From an uncultured Eubacteriales bacterium (GTDB lineage: Bacteria; Bacillota; Clostridia; Christensenellales; Aristaeellaceae), in NCBI GenBank assembly GCA_900315675.1, contig OMZY01000009.1:1-64000 (forward strand): a stretch of DNA of 64,000 nt, read 5' to 3'. The notes under the pieces are model-generated. The model searched no databases and was not told the DNA's origin. It worked only from the letters and a program-made list of their open reading frames with translations. A program made the translations under genes and the position numbers. Of this stretch, positions 9,423 through 19,013 are shown one piece after another. Within the stretch, counting starts at the first letter, position 1. Each line of letters starts with the position of its first letter.

Positions 9423-9857
9423 TCAATTGCCAACGGCATTCAAGTCATTCTTTGCGAACAGCTTCTTTGCAACTTTGTATATTCCGTAACCCATCACTGT
9501 GCCCAAGCCATTCAGAAGCACATCATCGAGATCGAAACACCCTCTTGATGTGATTAGCTGGATAGTTTCGATCATTAATGAGAGTCCAACTCCCGCTATC
9601 ACGAGCTCCCACATTTTCTTCCATCCTGTTACCTCAGGAAGCAGGGCACCAACCGGGATGAAAAGAACTATGTTTCCAAGAAAGTTTGCACCAATTCTTC
9701 CTTTTTGAATCTCCTTCAAGAAAGAAACCAGCGCATGGAATGGAGGATATGTGATTGGCATCCCAATCAGTGTCTCCCGGCTCAGTATTGTGATCCATAG
9801 AATCAAAGCAACTACGACCCCGAGCAGAGCAGTTGATATATCTTTTTTCTTACTCAT
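9423..9857 (-). CDS. VanZ-like membrane protein
   Basis: 144 residues with four predicted membrane helices. The patterns NFLGNIVLFIPVGALLP, SLMIETIQLI and FDLDDVLLNGLGTVMGY are the VanZ-family signature. VanZ-like proteins are common passengers in cell-envelope loci; their molecular function is poorly defined (low-level teicoplanin resistance for VanZ itself). It overlaps the preceding gene by 8 bases, so the two are likely translationally coupled. The family is firm, the role unknown. Confidence 0.85.
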   Translation of the reverse strand: MSKKKDISTALLGVVVALILWITILSRETLIGMPITYPPFHALVSFLKEIQKGRIGANFLGNIVLFIPVGALLPEVTGWKKMWELVIAGVGLSLMIETIQLITSRGCFDLDDVLLNGLGTVMGYGIYKVAKKLFAKNDLNAVGN

Positions 9858-10299
9858 CTCTGTACACCGCCGGTCGAGCCTTCACATCTATCCCTTCAAC
9901 CTCCGGATAAACTCCCATGCGGAGCGTTGCTTCCACTGCTCTTTCAATAGTGAAGCAAATATCGTCATTGTACTGATAGAAATAGTGATAATAGCCTGTA
10001 TCATCCTCTATACGAAGTTGAAAAGCTACAGTATTCTCAATCTGCCCCTTCATTCCTGTCAATGTATATGTCCCTGGTTCAAGGGCGAAGGCTGATAGCA
10101 GCTTCCAGGCGCTGCTTTCCTCAACATTATCACCTACGAGGCTTATCCAACCGTCTTTGAGATAGGATAGATGCACAGACGAATATCCGAGGTATCCGGG
10201 CTTTCCAGTCAAAACCACGCGGTTAGGTGTACCATCATCTCGGGCGGAGGCGATACTATACTGTATCATCCGCTGATGAAGGATATTTTTTGCAATCAC
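9850..10299 (-). CDS. Unknown exported or membrane-anchored protein with unusual start
   Basis: Not recognised. From the GTG at 10299 the protein has 149 residues and starts inside what reads as a hydrophobic segment: the same frame stays open upstream to about 10383 and encodes a Lys/Arg run followed by TIAIFLISLLATLALLYTG, a typical signal anchor. No ATG, GTG or TTG opens that upstream frame; an ATA at 10377-10375 follows a GGGGTGA by a few bases. Either a rare ATA start is used, or a start codon was lost by mutation or sequence error. The mature part is a beta-rich, about 130-residue domain. It overlaps the VanZ-like gene and probably works with it at the membrane. Confidence 0.6.
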   Translation of the reverse strand: MIAKNILHQRMIQYSIASARDDGTPNRVVLTGKPGYLGYSSVHLSYLKDGWISLVGDNVEESSAWKLLSAFALEPGTYTLTGMKGQIENTVAFQLRIEDDTGYYHYFYQYNDDICFTIERAVEATLRMGVYPEVEGIDVKARPAVYRDE

Positions 10300-10454
10300 A
10301 TCACCAGTATACAGAAGAGCCAGTGTGGCGAGTAATGATATCAGGAATATTGCTATTGTTCGTTTTCTGGCTGATATTGCAACTCACCCCGCTTTGAATT
10401 CTCCTCTATCTCCTATGGTTCTCTTCTTTTATAGAAATTCTGTCAACAGGCAGA

Positions 10455-11519
10455 TCATGCCTCAACTGTATGGGGACGTCCTTCAAGTTCCTCTTTTACA
10501 TAGTCAGTTCCCATGATCTTCTGTACCACGCCATCAACGTCCAAACGATTCGTATTATGAGATGTGTATGCCTCATCTCCTTGGGTATGAACGGTTCCCT
10601 GGACATAGAACTTGTCGTAGTTCAAGCCACGGGCATCAGGAGCGATACGATAGTAATGCCCCATATCCACGGATCGCAACATCTCTTCACGAGTTACAAG
10701 CGTCTCATAGAGCTTCTCGCCATGACGGCTGCCGATAATCTTACACTCAGTTTCACCGAAAACCTTCATAACACCTTTGGCGAGATCCCCGATTGTGGAT
10801 GCGTCTGCCTTCTGGACAAACAGGTCCCCAGGCTCCGCGTGCTCAAACGCAAAAGCGACCAAGTTCACTGCCTCATCAAGATTCATAAGGAATCGGGTCA
10901 TGTTGGGATCAGTAATAGTAATCGGAGCCTTTCTCTTGATCTGGTCGATGAACAGTGGGATGACGGAACCGCGACTGCACATAACATTTCCATACCGAGT
11001 GCAAGCAAGAACCGTACCGCTACGCTCAAATGCCTTCTGGGCACGGGCTTGCACAACTTTCTCTCCGACTGCTTTGGTCATGCCCATCGTGTTGATGGGG
11101 TAAGCAGCTTTGTCTGTGCTGAGGAAAACAACCCTCTGCACCCCAGCTTCCACCGCTGCAGTGATCACGTTGTCGGTTCCTATAATATTTGTCCTCACAG
11201 CCTCCATGGGGAAGAACTCGCAGGAAGGAACCTCTTTCAAGGCAGCAGCATGGAACACATAGTTTGCCCCATACATTACATCACGTACCGAGTCAAGGTT
11301 TCTCACGTCACCGACGTAAAATTGTACCTTGCCGCAGTGTTCCGGATACCGAGCCTGCAGCGTATGCCGCATCCAGTCTTGCTTTTTCTCATCACGGGAG
11401 ATAATACGAATCTCACCAATATCAGTGGTAAGGAAATGCTTCAAGACTGTTGAACCAAAGCTCCCTGTGCCACCAGTTATAACAAGCGTCTTCCTTTTGA
11501 ATGCTTCTGTAATTTGCAT
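10455..11519 (-). CDS. capE: CapE/FnlA-like UDP-GlcNAc 4,6-dehydratase (5-inverting)
   Basis: 354-residue extended SDR that converts UDP-GlcNAc to UDP-2-acetamido-2,6-dideoxy-L-arabino-hexos-4-ulose, the first step to UDP-L-FucNAc. Seen: TGGTGSFGSTVLKHF (NADP site), DEKKQDWM, HAAALKEVPSCE, STDKAAYPIN. The usual YxxxK is MGMTK, with Met in place of Tyr; from memory this Met substitution marks the CapE/WbjB group as opposed to FlaA1/PseB. capF and capG homologues downstream complete the pathway, though interrupted by the VanZ-like pair. Confidence 0.92.
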   Translation of the reverse strand: MQITEAFKRKTLVITGGTGSFGSTVLKHFLTTDIGEIRIISRDEKKQDWMRHTLQARYPEHCGKVQFYVGDVRNLDSVRDVMYGANYVFHAAALKEVPSCEFFPMEAVRTNIIGTDNVITAAVEAGVQRVVFLSTDKAAYPINTMGMTKAVGEKVVQARAQKAFERSGTVLACTRYGNVMCSRGSVIPLFIDQIKRKAPITITDPNMTRFLMNLDEAVNLVAFAFEHAEPGDLFVQKADASTIGDLAKGVMKVFGETECKIIGSRHGEKLYETLVTREEMLRSVDMGHYYRIAPDARGLNYDKFYVQGTVHTQGDEAYTSHNTNRLDVDGVVQKIMGTDYVKEELEGRPHTVEA

Positions 11520-11688
11520 TATAATACTTCCTCTCTTTCCAGCTCAATTGATCCAGCCTCGGAGTTGGAAATGTGGTCTTATTCCTTGTTGAACAATGTT
11601 CAAGTGTTTACTTCATTGAGTTTTTCTCGCAAGCCCATCACTGTCACTCGCAATCAATCCTGTAGGAAAATGCGATATCGGATTGTCA

Positions 11689-12921
11689 TTAATCCCTACG
11701 GAACAGATCTCTCGTGTAGACCTTATCTTTGACATCATCGAGGATGCTATCATAACGGTTAGCGATAATAGCATCACAGCTCTTCTTGAAGCGCTCAACA
11801 TCATTCACAACGAGAGAACCGAAGAAAGTCGAGTCGTCAGGTAACGTCGGCTCGTAGATGATGACCGTAGCACCCTTGGCCTTAATCCGCTTCATTACGC
11901 CCTGGATTGAGGATTGCCGGAAGTTATCGCTATTTGCCTTCATTGTAAGACGATAGACACCGATGGTGATTGGCCGTTCCTTCTCCACATTCCACATGCT
12001 GTTTGCGGTGTAATAACCCGCTCGCTCCAGCACACGATCTGCGATGAAGTCCTTCCGGGTCCGATTGGATTCAACAATCGCCTGAATCAAGTTTTCCGGA
12101 ACATCTGCATAATTTGCGAGGAGCTGCTTGGTATCCTTGGGAAGGCAATAACCGCCATAGCCGAAGGAAGGGTTATTGTAATGAGAGCCGATGCGTGGAT
12201 CGAGACACACACCGTTGATAATGTTCTGGGTGTTCAGGCCTTTAACCTCCGCATAGGTATCCAACTCGTTGAAGTAGGATACACGGAGGGCAAGATACGT
12301 ATTAGCAAACAGCTTAACAGCTTCTGCCTCAGTGAAATCCATGAACAGGGTGTCGATGTCTGGTTTCTCCGCACCTTCCTGGAGCAACCGCGCAAACGTC
12401 TCTGCCTTCTCCCGGCTCTGATCATCACAGCCAACGATGATGCGGGAAGGATACAGATTGTCGTAAAGAGCTTTCGACTCCCGTAGAAACTCCGGGCTGA
12501 ACAGAATACGATCCGTATTGAACTTCTCCCGAACGCGTCGTGTGTACCCGACCGGTATAGTGGATTTAATGATCATCGTAGCAGCAGGACTGCTCTTTAG
12601 AACCAGATCGATTACTGTCTCGACAGCACTGGTGTCGAAGAAATTCTTCTGTGGATCGTAGTTTGTAGGAGCTGCAATGATGACGAAATCAGCAGCACTG
12701 TATGCTGCTTCCGCATCCGTGGTGGCTGTAAGATTGAGCTTCCTCTCTTCATGCTCTGCCATGAACTTCTCGATGTAATCGTCCTGGATGGGGCTGATCC
12801 AATGATTTATCTTCTCAACCTTCTCCGGAACGATATCCACGGCTACAACTTCATTATGCTGGGACAGAAGAACTGCCAAAGACAGCCCAACGTATCCGGT
12901 TCCTGCTACTGCGATTTTCAT
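11689..12921 (-). CDS. ugd: UDP-glucose 6-dehydrogenase
   Basis: 410 residues from the ATG at 12921; a longer in-frame start at 12948 would add nine residues before the Rossmann strand and has no better ribosome site, while AAGGGA lies 8 bases before 12921. Motifs: [16 protein letters not shown] (NAD), STIPVGYT, the LFSPEFLRE substrate block and [11 protein letters not shown] with the catalytic cysteine. It oxidises UDP-glucose to UDP-glucuronate; UDP-ManNAc or GDP-Man dehydrogenases are related but the next-door UDP-glucuronate 4-epimerase favours UDP-glucose. Length is typical of the short bacterial Ugd class. Confidence 0.92.
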   Translation of the reverse strand: MKIAVAGTGYVGLSLAVLLSQHNEVVAVDIVPEKVEKINHWISPIQDDYIEKFMAEHEERKLNLTATTDAEAAYSAADFVIIAAPTNYDPQKNFFDTSAVETVIDLVLKSSPAATMIIKSTIPVGYTRRVREKFNTDRILFSPEFLRESKALYDNLYPSRIIVGCDDQSREKAETFARLLQEGAEKPDIDTLFMDFTEAEAVKLFANTYLALRVSYFNELDTYAEVKGLNTQNIINGVCLDPRIGSHYNNPSFGYGGYCLPKDTKQLLANYADVPENLIQAIVESNRTRKDFIADRVLERAGYYTANSMWNVEKERPITIGVYRLTMKANSDNFRQSSIQGVMKRIKAKGATVIIYEPTLPDDSTFFGSLVVNDVERFKKSCDAIIANRYDSILDDVKDKVYTRDLFRRD

Positions 12922-13036
12922 ATAGATTCCCTTTCCTTTTCCAGCCACACGTCTTTGCTCATCTACCGAATGAATAGCTTGTGTAGCCCGCTGATCCCAT
13001 CAGCAACGGCTTATGTGGGCACCTTCACCCACTGTT

Positions 13037-13762
13037 TTATTGTGTTATTCCTTTGAAGACGGCTCGTACTGTCTCGTAGCTCTTCATATCTCCAATGTCA
13101 TACCGTTTCCCCGGCATAACATAGGCGTGCATGGGAGTTTGTCGGGACAACCACGCTGCGAAGCTTCCAGGAGCATCGTATCCACAGCCAGCGTCCAGAG
13201 CTTCCTGAATTCTGTGGATATCGGCAACGCGATAGAAATAAAACGGTGGAACGGCATGATTGCCCTTCGGTTCTTCTGGTTTTTCTTCATACGATATGAT
13301 GAGGTTGTTCTCATCCATCGTTATTACTGCGGTCTTCTGCAGCGCCTCCAACCGGTTCTCCTCGTGGCACATCACGCAACTTGTACCCTTCTCATGAGCA
13401 AAACCGACGAACTGATGCAGGCTAAAATCCAGAACATTATCTCCGGCCATGACCACGCAGTCATCGGTAATGCCCTGCGCCGCTAGCTGAATATCCTTAA
13501 CAGCTCCGAGCCTCGTCTCATTGCTCTCCGTCCCATCATCCAAGACCGTAATCTTCTGCGGCTTATTATCAGCCCATGCCTGAAACCGCTTCGCAAATTT
13601 ATGATTGCTCACGACGATAAACTCATCGATCAGCGGGGCAATATCGTCTACGAGCCAATCCAGGATGCCTTTCTTGCCAACTTTAAGCAGCGGCTTTGGA
13701 AAGTTCTCAGTCAGCGGATAGAGTCGTGTGGCATAACCAGCAGCGAGAATAATACATTTCAT
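13037..13762 (-). CDS. Sugar-1-phosphate nucleotidyltransferase
   Basis: 241-residue single-domain nucleotidyltransferase. The N-terminus has the signature LAAGYATRLYPLTENFPKPL, followed by VMAGDNVLDF (metal Asp) and YEEKPEEPKG. There is no C-terminal beta-helix, so it is not RfbA or GlmU. It overlaps the galacturonokinase-like gene by 4 bases, which suggests that it activates that kinase's sugar-1-phosphate product, plausibly GalA-1-P to UDP-GalA. The specificity is inference from the overlap; other hexose-1-phosphates are possible. Confidence 0.85.
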   Translation of the reverse strand: MKCIILAAGYATRLYPLTENFPKPLLKVGKKGILDWLVDDIAPLIDEFIVVSNHKFAKRFQAWADNKPQKITVLDDGTESNETRLGAVKDIQLAAQGITDDCVVMAGDNVLDFSLHQFVGFAHEKGTSCVMCHEENRLEALQKTAVITMDENNLIISYEEKPEEPKGNHAVPPFYFYRVADIHRIQEALDAGCGYDAPGSFAAWLSRQTPMHAYVMPGKRYDIGDMKSYETVRAVFKGITQ

Positions 13763-14925
13763 AATCTCACCCCATCCGCCGAATCACACAGTGCGCCAAG
13801 GTATTTGCCTTTTAATGCCGGGTAAACAGCGAGATACCGTTCTTCAACAGCGTAAAGGACATCCTCGGCCTTATCAGGATCAACGAGTGCCATGCAGCAA
13901 CCCTTAAACCCGGCACCGCTGAACCGGCCCCCATAGATGCCATCGGTTTCGGTCATGATGTTGTAGAGAGTGATCAGTTCCGAGCAACCGCATTCGTAGT
14001 TTTCCACGCTACTCCTGCCACTCTCAAAGATCAGCTTTCCGTAGGTCTCAAGGTCACCTTTTCTCCACGCCTCAGCACCTTCTTCAGCACGACGATATTC
14101 GGAGAAATAGTGCTCCGCACGCTTTCTGAAGTTGACAGGTAAACGGTCCTTATACTGTTCAAAAACAGGTGTCGGCACATCCCTCAGTCTCGTATCGGCA
14201 AACTTCCCGTACTCCAGCCCCGCATGAGCTAGAAGGCTGTATGCTGCCGCTTTGCATTCGTCCTGGCGAAGATTATAGGCGGATGTTGCAAGGCTGCGCT
14301 CCAATCCGCTGAATAATACTGCTATCTTGAACTTCGGGCCAATCCAGGGAATGAGAGAATAAGAATCGTCAGCGCAATCCAGATATAACAGCTGGTCCTT
14401 CCTGCATAGCACTTCACAGCTTTGATCCAGCTTACCGCAGTTGACGCCGACATACTTGTTCTCGGCAGCCTTGGCCATCATGATGGTTTCCCAAGGATCT
14501 AAAGTGATTCTGTTGACCTTGGCCAACGCTGACATAAACGCGATGATGACAGCAGCACTGCTGCTCAGCCCACCAATCGGCAGCGATCCCTCGATCACTG
14601 CACTGATACCATACCGCAACGGCTGCTTCTGATGAAGCTGCAATGCAGCTCCACGCATGTGGTCCGCCCAGTCGCCGACCTTCTCCTCAGGGATGCTATT
14701 TACATGAAACTGCGCCCGTTTCGGGAAGTTCAGGCTTTGCAGTTCAACCACGCCATTCTCTTTCCGGCTGTAGGCAATGTGGATACCCTTATCGATTGCC
14801 AGTCCGTTGATCTTTCCATATTGGTGATCAATATGCGCACCGAGGGGAGAAATGCGGTACGGACAGAATGCTACTGCCTCTGGGGCCCTGCCATAAGTCT
14901 CGAAATAGACTTCTTCACATCTCAC
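13759..14925 (-). CDS. GHMP kinase, galacturonokinase-like
   Basis: 388-residue GHMP sugar kinase. The ATP loop is PIGGLSSSAA (116-125). The N-terminal sugar-binding motif reads CPYRISPLGAHIDHQYG (21-37) where galactokinases have GRVNLIGEHTDY. This form, and the C-terminal RAEHYFSE, SSVENYECG and RFSGAGFKGCC blocks, match what I remember of plant galacturonokinase (Arabidopsis GalAK). It would phosphorylate D-galacturonate at C1 for salvage to UDP-GalA, fitting the Ugd and 4-epimerase neighbours. Galactokinase is the alternative; the motif change argues against it. Confidence 0.82.
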   Translation of the reverse strand: MRCEEVYFETYGRAPEAVAFCPYRISPLGAHIDHQYGKINGLAIDKGIHIAYSRKENGVVELQSLNFPKRAQFHVNSIPEEKVGDWADHMRGAALQLHQKQPLRYGISAVIEGSLPIGGLSSSAAVIIAFMSALAKVNRITLDPWETIMMAKAAENKYVGVNCGKLDQSCEVLCRKDQLLYLDCADDSYSLIPWIGPKFKIAVLFSGLERSLATSAYNLRQDECKAAAYSLLAHAGLEYGKFADTRLRDVPTPVFEQYKDRLPVNFRKRAEHYFSEYRRAEEGAEAWRKGDLETYGKLIFESGRSSVENYECGCSELITLYNIMTETDGIYGGRFSGAGFKGCCMALVDPDKAEDVLYAVEERYLAVYPALKGKYLGALCDSADGVRL

Positions 14926-14957
14926 TCTTCATCTCTCACCTTTCTATAGTCAGGCGC

Positions 14958-16028
14958 TTATGCGCCGTAATATCCCTTATACCATTCACAAAACTTCCTC
15001 AGTCCTGTTTTAATATCTATAGAGGGCGTGAAGCCATAGTCACGCTCCAACGCCTCGCTATCTGCATATGTGATCGGCACATCACCTGCCTGCATACCTA
15101 CAAGCTCTCTGTGGCCTTCAAAGTCATAATCGGGAGGTAAGACCTCTGCTCTTACAAGTTCCTCTTGAAGCGTAGAGATATAATCCAGCAGGTTCTCAGG
15201 CTGACCGCCACCGATGTTGTACACGGCATAAGGTGGGATCGGCAGGCCGTCAGCTCCTGTGGCTTTCTCCGGAGCACCTTGCATCACACGAACAATGCCT
15301 TCAACAATATCATCGATGTAGGTAAAGTCACGCTTCATGTCACCATAGTTGAAGATCTGGATTTTCTGACCAGCAGCAAGTTTCTTCGTCGCAGAGAAAT
15401 AGAACATGTCCGGACGACCAGCGGGGCCATAAACTGTGAAGAAACGGAGTCCCGTGGACGGAATGTTGTAGAGCTTGCTGTATGCATGCGCGAGCAGCTC
15501 ATCGCTCTTCTTCGTTGCCGCATAAAGGCTCACGGGATTATCAACCTTGTCATCGGTACTGAACGGAACTTTCTTGTTGCCGCCGTAGACGGACGAAGAA
15601 CTGGCATAGACAAGATGCTCGACGGGATAATGGCGGCAGGCTTCCAGCAGATTATAAAACCCGATGATGTTTGATTCGATGTACACATCCGGATGGTCGA
15701 TGCTGTAACGTACACCCGCTTGGGCGGCAAGATTGACCACAATATCAAAGTGATATTGTTTAAATAGTTGGTCGATTAGCTCCTTATCACCAATGGAGCC
15801 TTTGATGAAAACGTGCTTGACCGGGCTCTTTTCTGCCACAGCGCTAATTTGTTCTAGCCGCCATTCCTTTAAACTCACCTCGTAGTAGTCATTCATATTA
15901 TCAAGAGAGACTATAGTGCCAGCGGTAAGCGTGGTAAGAATTCGGATCACAAGGTTTGCACCAATGAAGCCGGGAGACCCTGTTACGAGGATAGTCTTTC
16001 TGTTTAGTTCAACTTGCTTCTTTTCCAT
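14958..16028 (-). CDS. UDP-glucuronate 4-epimerase (CapI-like)
   Basis: 356-residue extended SDR. Seen: TGSPGFIGANL (Pro in the usual Ala/Gly place), DNMNDYYEVSLKEWRL, NLAAQAGVRYSIDHPDVYIE (the family's RYS block), YASSSSVYGG, SLYAATKK (YxxxK), FTVYGPAGRPDM and RDFTYIDDIVEGI. This set is characteristic of UDP-glucuronate 4-epimerases (CapI, GAE), which make UDP-galacturonate from the Ugd product. Length is typical. Together with ugd it gives de novo UDP-GalA, while the kinase next door gives salvage. Confidence 0.9.
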   Translation of the reverse strand: MEKKQVELNRKTILVTGSPGFIGANLVIRILTTLTAGTIVSLDNMNDYYEVSLKEWRLEQISAVAEKSPVKHVFIKGSIGDKELIDQLFKQYHFDIVVNLAAQAGVRYSIDHPDVYIESNIIGFYNLLEACRHYPVEHLVYASSSSVYGGNKKVPFSTDDKVDNPVSLYAATKKSDELLAHAYSKLYNIPSTGLRFFTVYGPAGRPDMFYFSATKKLAAGQKIQIFNYGDMKRDFTYIDDIVEGIVRVMQGAPEKATGADGLPIPPYAVYNIGGGQPENLLDYISTLQEELVRAEVLPPDYDFEGHRELVGMQAGDVPITYADSEALERDYGFTPSIDIKTGLRKFCEWYKGYYGA

Positions 16029-16158
16029 TTTTCCTCAAAAGTCGGTGCGGTATCCGACTCGATTCCACAGAAAAACAGACGCCGCAAATTTATCTGTTTT
16101 CCTAATATGTTTTGAAAATAATACTTCAACAAAGGAACGCATCTGGAAAGAAAGTACG

Positions 16159-17157
16159 TTAATTCTTTCCTATTAAGCATTTCAGTTTTGTTTTAGTCAG
16201 TGCTCTCCTTAGTCCTTCAAGAAGAATCATTGTGATAATAAGAACACATATTTTGGTTGGCCACATGGGTAATTCAACCAAGCTCATTAGGTTAAACGAA
16301 ACTAAGATAGCTAGCTGGTTTAAGCACACATAAACTATTGAATCTCTACCGATATTAAGAATATATACATACTGCAGAATATTCTTTGAATTAATCCATT
16401 TATCCAATATTCTGCAAATATTCCATAGACCTATTATTGTCAATGTTGATGATATCCAAAATACTAGTACATTTCCGTATTGACCTTGTCTTAAATTCAC
16501 ATACGGATTTATTATAATAAGCACGCATCCAAATGCAAAAAATAAAAGAGACAAAAGCACATTCAAATCAACTATTTTTTTATACTCTTGATGGATAATC
16601 CTCCCAATATGCATAAATACCATTCCGACAAAGGAGACATCTATTCCAAATGGAAGTCTTATTGGAAGGTATAGCCCTAATACATTCCCGGCGAGTCCCA
16701 CTGCTAGAATGATGCAATGCATTATTATCCCATAACCAAGTATATAATCAAGTATCATATATATTACATCGGCTAAAAACAGCGATGTCAAAAACCAGAG
16801 TGCCCCTGCAATAGGTATACCGTCCAAATCGGTGTTAAAAAACAGAAGCCTCAAACTGTCGAACTGAAAATGCCCATTTAGTAAACTGTTCATTACAATA
16901 TGTAAGACGGCAAACAAGAAATATGGCATTAACAAAGTTTTACACCTTACCCCGATCTTATGTAATAAAGTGCTACTACTTTCTATTCTTTTGAAAAAAT
17001 ATCCAGACACAAAGAAAAACATTGGCATATGAAAACCGTGAATCAAATGGTCAAAATGCCATCCAAAATTTATGTGCCCCATTATCATTGCAATGATTCC
17101 GGTAGCGCGAAAGAGATCGATATATGTAATTCTTTTATTGTTAAAATCCTTAATCAT
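16159..17157 (-). CDS. Membrane acyltransferase (acyltransferase 3 family)
   Basis: 332 residues from the ATG at 17157 with GGAG 9 bases upstream; an in-frame GTG at 17175 overlaps that site and is less likely. About ten membrane helices. The N-terminal ITYIDLFRATGIIAMIMGH and FHMPMFFFVSGYFF patterns identify the Acyl_transf_3 family, which O-acetylates (or succinylates) surface sugars. The gene is visibly AT-rich compared with the epimerase before it, as is the next GT2, pointing to separate acquisition. Confidence 0.87.
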   Translation of the reverse strand: MIKDFNNKRITYIDLFRATGIIAMIMGHINFGWHFDHLIHGFHMPMFFFVSGYFFKRIESSSTLLHKIGVRCKTLLMPYFLFAVLHIVMNSLLNGHFQFDSLRLLFFNTDLDGIPIAGALWFLTSLFLADVIYMILDYILGYGIIMHCIILAVGLAGNVLGLYLPIRLPFGIDVSFVGMVFMHIGRIIHQEYKKIVDLNVLLSLLFFAFGCVLIIINPYVNLRQGQYGNVLVFWISSTLTIIGLWNICRILDKWINSKNILQYVYILNIGRDSIVYVCLNQLAILVSFNLMSLVELPMWPTKICVLIITMILLEGLRRALTKTKLKCLIGKN

Positions 17158-17256
17158 TATTCTTGGCTCCGTCACGATACCATTATGAGCACATCATTTG
17201 AAAGGTATAGGCTGTCTTGAGAGATGTCAAATCTGACCAATTGTAGCTGGGAATAT

Positions 17257-18318
17257 CTAGTTTGACTCTTCTTTTTGTGCCATATGTGCATTTCCTATTC
17301 TTGAGAGCTGGCGAAAAATTGTAGTTGGTGAGTATAGAATAGCTATGACAAAATGAACATATCTCCGCCTGTATCTGGGATTTGACATTATCGGCCCTCT
17401 CAGCAGTGTGTTAGCTATAGAAAGTTTAACGCTATAAGGGAAGGCATAATAGGATCGAATAAATGTCTGGAAATCCTTGAGTTGATTAGAAGTACCAGTT
17501 AAAGCCACCTTCTCTAATTGAAGTCTAAAAAAGCCAAAAAAGTCCTTCTTTTTGTTCTCAAAATCGCTCAATTCACTAATTTCTACCATCGTTTTTTTGA
17601 ACAAGTATTTTGTTGATTCATATTTTCCTTCAGATATAAAATTCGAGGTAATTGTTCCTGTATGACCTTGTCGGTAAAGGTAATCAATCTCTGAGTTCTC
17701 ATCAAACGCATAGTTTGGTTGCTGAAGCAGTATGCGAATAAGAAAATCAAAATCTTGATATATCATAATCTTTTCATCAAACAAGTTATTCTTCGCTATG
17801 TTTGCCTTAAATATACAGTTCCACATTCCAAAAGGATAATTTGCCATTAAAAATCTTGAGATGATATCACAATGTGGATTAACACCCCATTTTCGATTTT
17901 CATTAATCGTCTTCGTTTTTTCGTCATAATTTATTCCTTTAAATATAGCGAAATCTAAGTCCGGATGTTCCTCCATAAAAGAAACACGTTGCATTAATGC
18001 ATATGGACGAATAATATCATCAGAGTCAAGTATCAAAATATATTTCCCAGAAGCAGCCTCAATGCCAGTATTTCTACATACTTGGGCTCCTTTGGGTTCC
18101 CGATTACGGACGATTAACTTAATACGATCATCCTTATCCGAAAAAGACGCTACTATAGCCTGTGTATTATCTTTTGATTGGTCATCTACAACTATTAATT
18201 CCCAATTGGTATACGTCTGTTGCTGAATATAAACTATTGTTTCAGCCATGAATTTCTCTTCATTAAATGCTGGCATCACAATAGAAACCAAAGGTATGTT
18301 ATTGATCTGTATCGGCAT
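17257..18318 (-). CDS. Family 2 glycosyltransferase
   Basis: 353 residues. GT-A features: VSIVMPAFNEEKFMAETI, WELIVVDDQSKDNT, GAQVCRNTGIEAASGKY and the metal motif ILDSDDI. The rest resembles WfgS/WcaA-type capsule transferases. The codon usage is AT-rich like the upstream acyltransferase and unlike the rfb genes, so the pair may have come in together. Donor unknown. Confidence 0.88.
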   Translation of the reverse strand: MPIQINNIPLVSIVMPAFNEEKFMAETIVYIQQQTYTNWELIVVDDQSKDNTQAIVASFSDKDDRIKLIVRNREPKGAQVCRNTGIEAASGKYILILDSDDIIRPYALMQRVSFMEEHPDLDFAIFKGINYDEKTKTINENRKWGVNPHCDIISRFLMANYPFGMWNCIFKANIAKNNLFDEKIMIYQDFDFLIRILLQQPNYAFDENSEIDYLYRQGHTGTITSNFISEGKYESTKYLFKKTMVEISELSDFENKKKDFFGFFRLQLEKVALTGTSNQLKDFQTFIRSYYAFPYSVKLSIANTLLRGPIMSNPRYRRRYVHFVIAILYSPTTIFRQLSRIGNAHMAQKEESN

Positions 18319-18404
18319 AAGCGTCTCTCTTTCACTTGTGTTTTTATGTTTTAACAGAGTATCTCATCGTTCAAAAAACGTTCTTGTCTGCATCAACACT
18401 AGCT

Positions 18405-19013
18405 CTAGAACTTAAAAGTGTCTTTTATCCCATGCCATTTCTGGTCTTTATTGCTCAGAATTAGAGGTGTTCCATCAGCAAGCTTATACCCACTTGCATC
18501 GGCCGAGCCAGGATACTTCCCTACAACTTCAGGCCATTCGATACCGATCTCTGGATCGTTCCAGGCAAGTCCTCCTTCATCATTAGCATGATAGAAGTCA
18601 TCGCACTTATAACAGAACTCTGCTTCGTCACTCAGCACAAGGAATCCGTGAGCAAATCCACGAGGAATCAGGTATTGTTTTTTATTATCAGCCGTGAGGA
18701 TTTCGCCGTGATATTTTCCATACGTCGGCGAGCCTATTCGCAAGTCAACAGCAACATCATAAACTGTTCCTTTAATAACCCTTACCAGTTTTGTCTGTGG
18801 GAACCGCTTTTGGAAATGAAGGCCACGCAGTACACCTTTTGTACTCATAGATTGGTTATCCTGAACGAAACTGATATACAATCCAGCCTCGTACATATCC
18901 TTCTGGCTGAATGTCTCCATGAAGTAGCCACGGCTGTCACCATGAACTGTTGATTCTATGGTGCAGAGTCCTTCAATATCGTCGAGGTTGTAAGTAACCT
19001 TTATCTGTCCCAT
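18405..19013 (-). CDS. rfbC: dTDP-4-dehydrorhamnose 3,5-epimerase
   Basis: 202-residue cupin enzyme, third step of dTDP-L-rhamnose synthesis. Seen: ESTVHGDSRGYFMETF, QDNQSMSTKGVLRGLHFQ with the catalytic His in LRGLHF, DVAVDLRIGSPTYG, IPRGFAHGFLVLSD. Length and motif order are standard for RmlC. It overlaps the stop of rfbD by one base, so translation is coupled. Confidence 0.94.
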   Translation of the reverse strand: MGQIKVTYNLDDIEGLCTIESTVHGDSRGYFMETFSQKDMYEAGLYISFVQDNQSMSTKGVLRGLHFQKRFPQTKLVRVIKGTVYDVAVDLRIGSPTYGKYHGEILTADNKKQYLIPRGFAHGFLVLSDEAEFCYKCDDFYHANDEGGLAWNDPEIGIEWPEVVGKYPGSADASGYKLADGTPLILSNKDQKWHGIKDTFKF

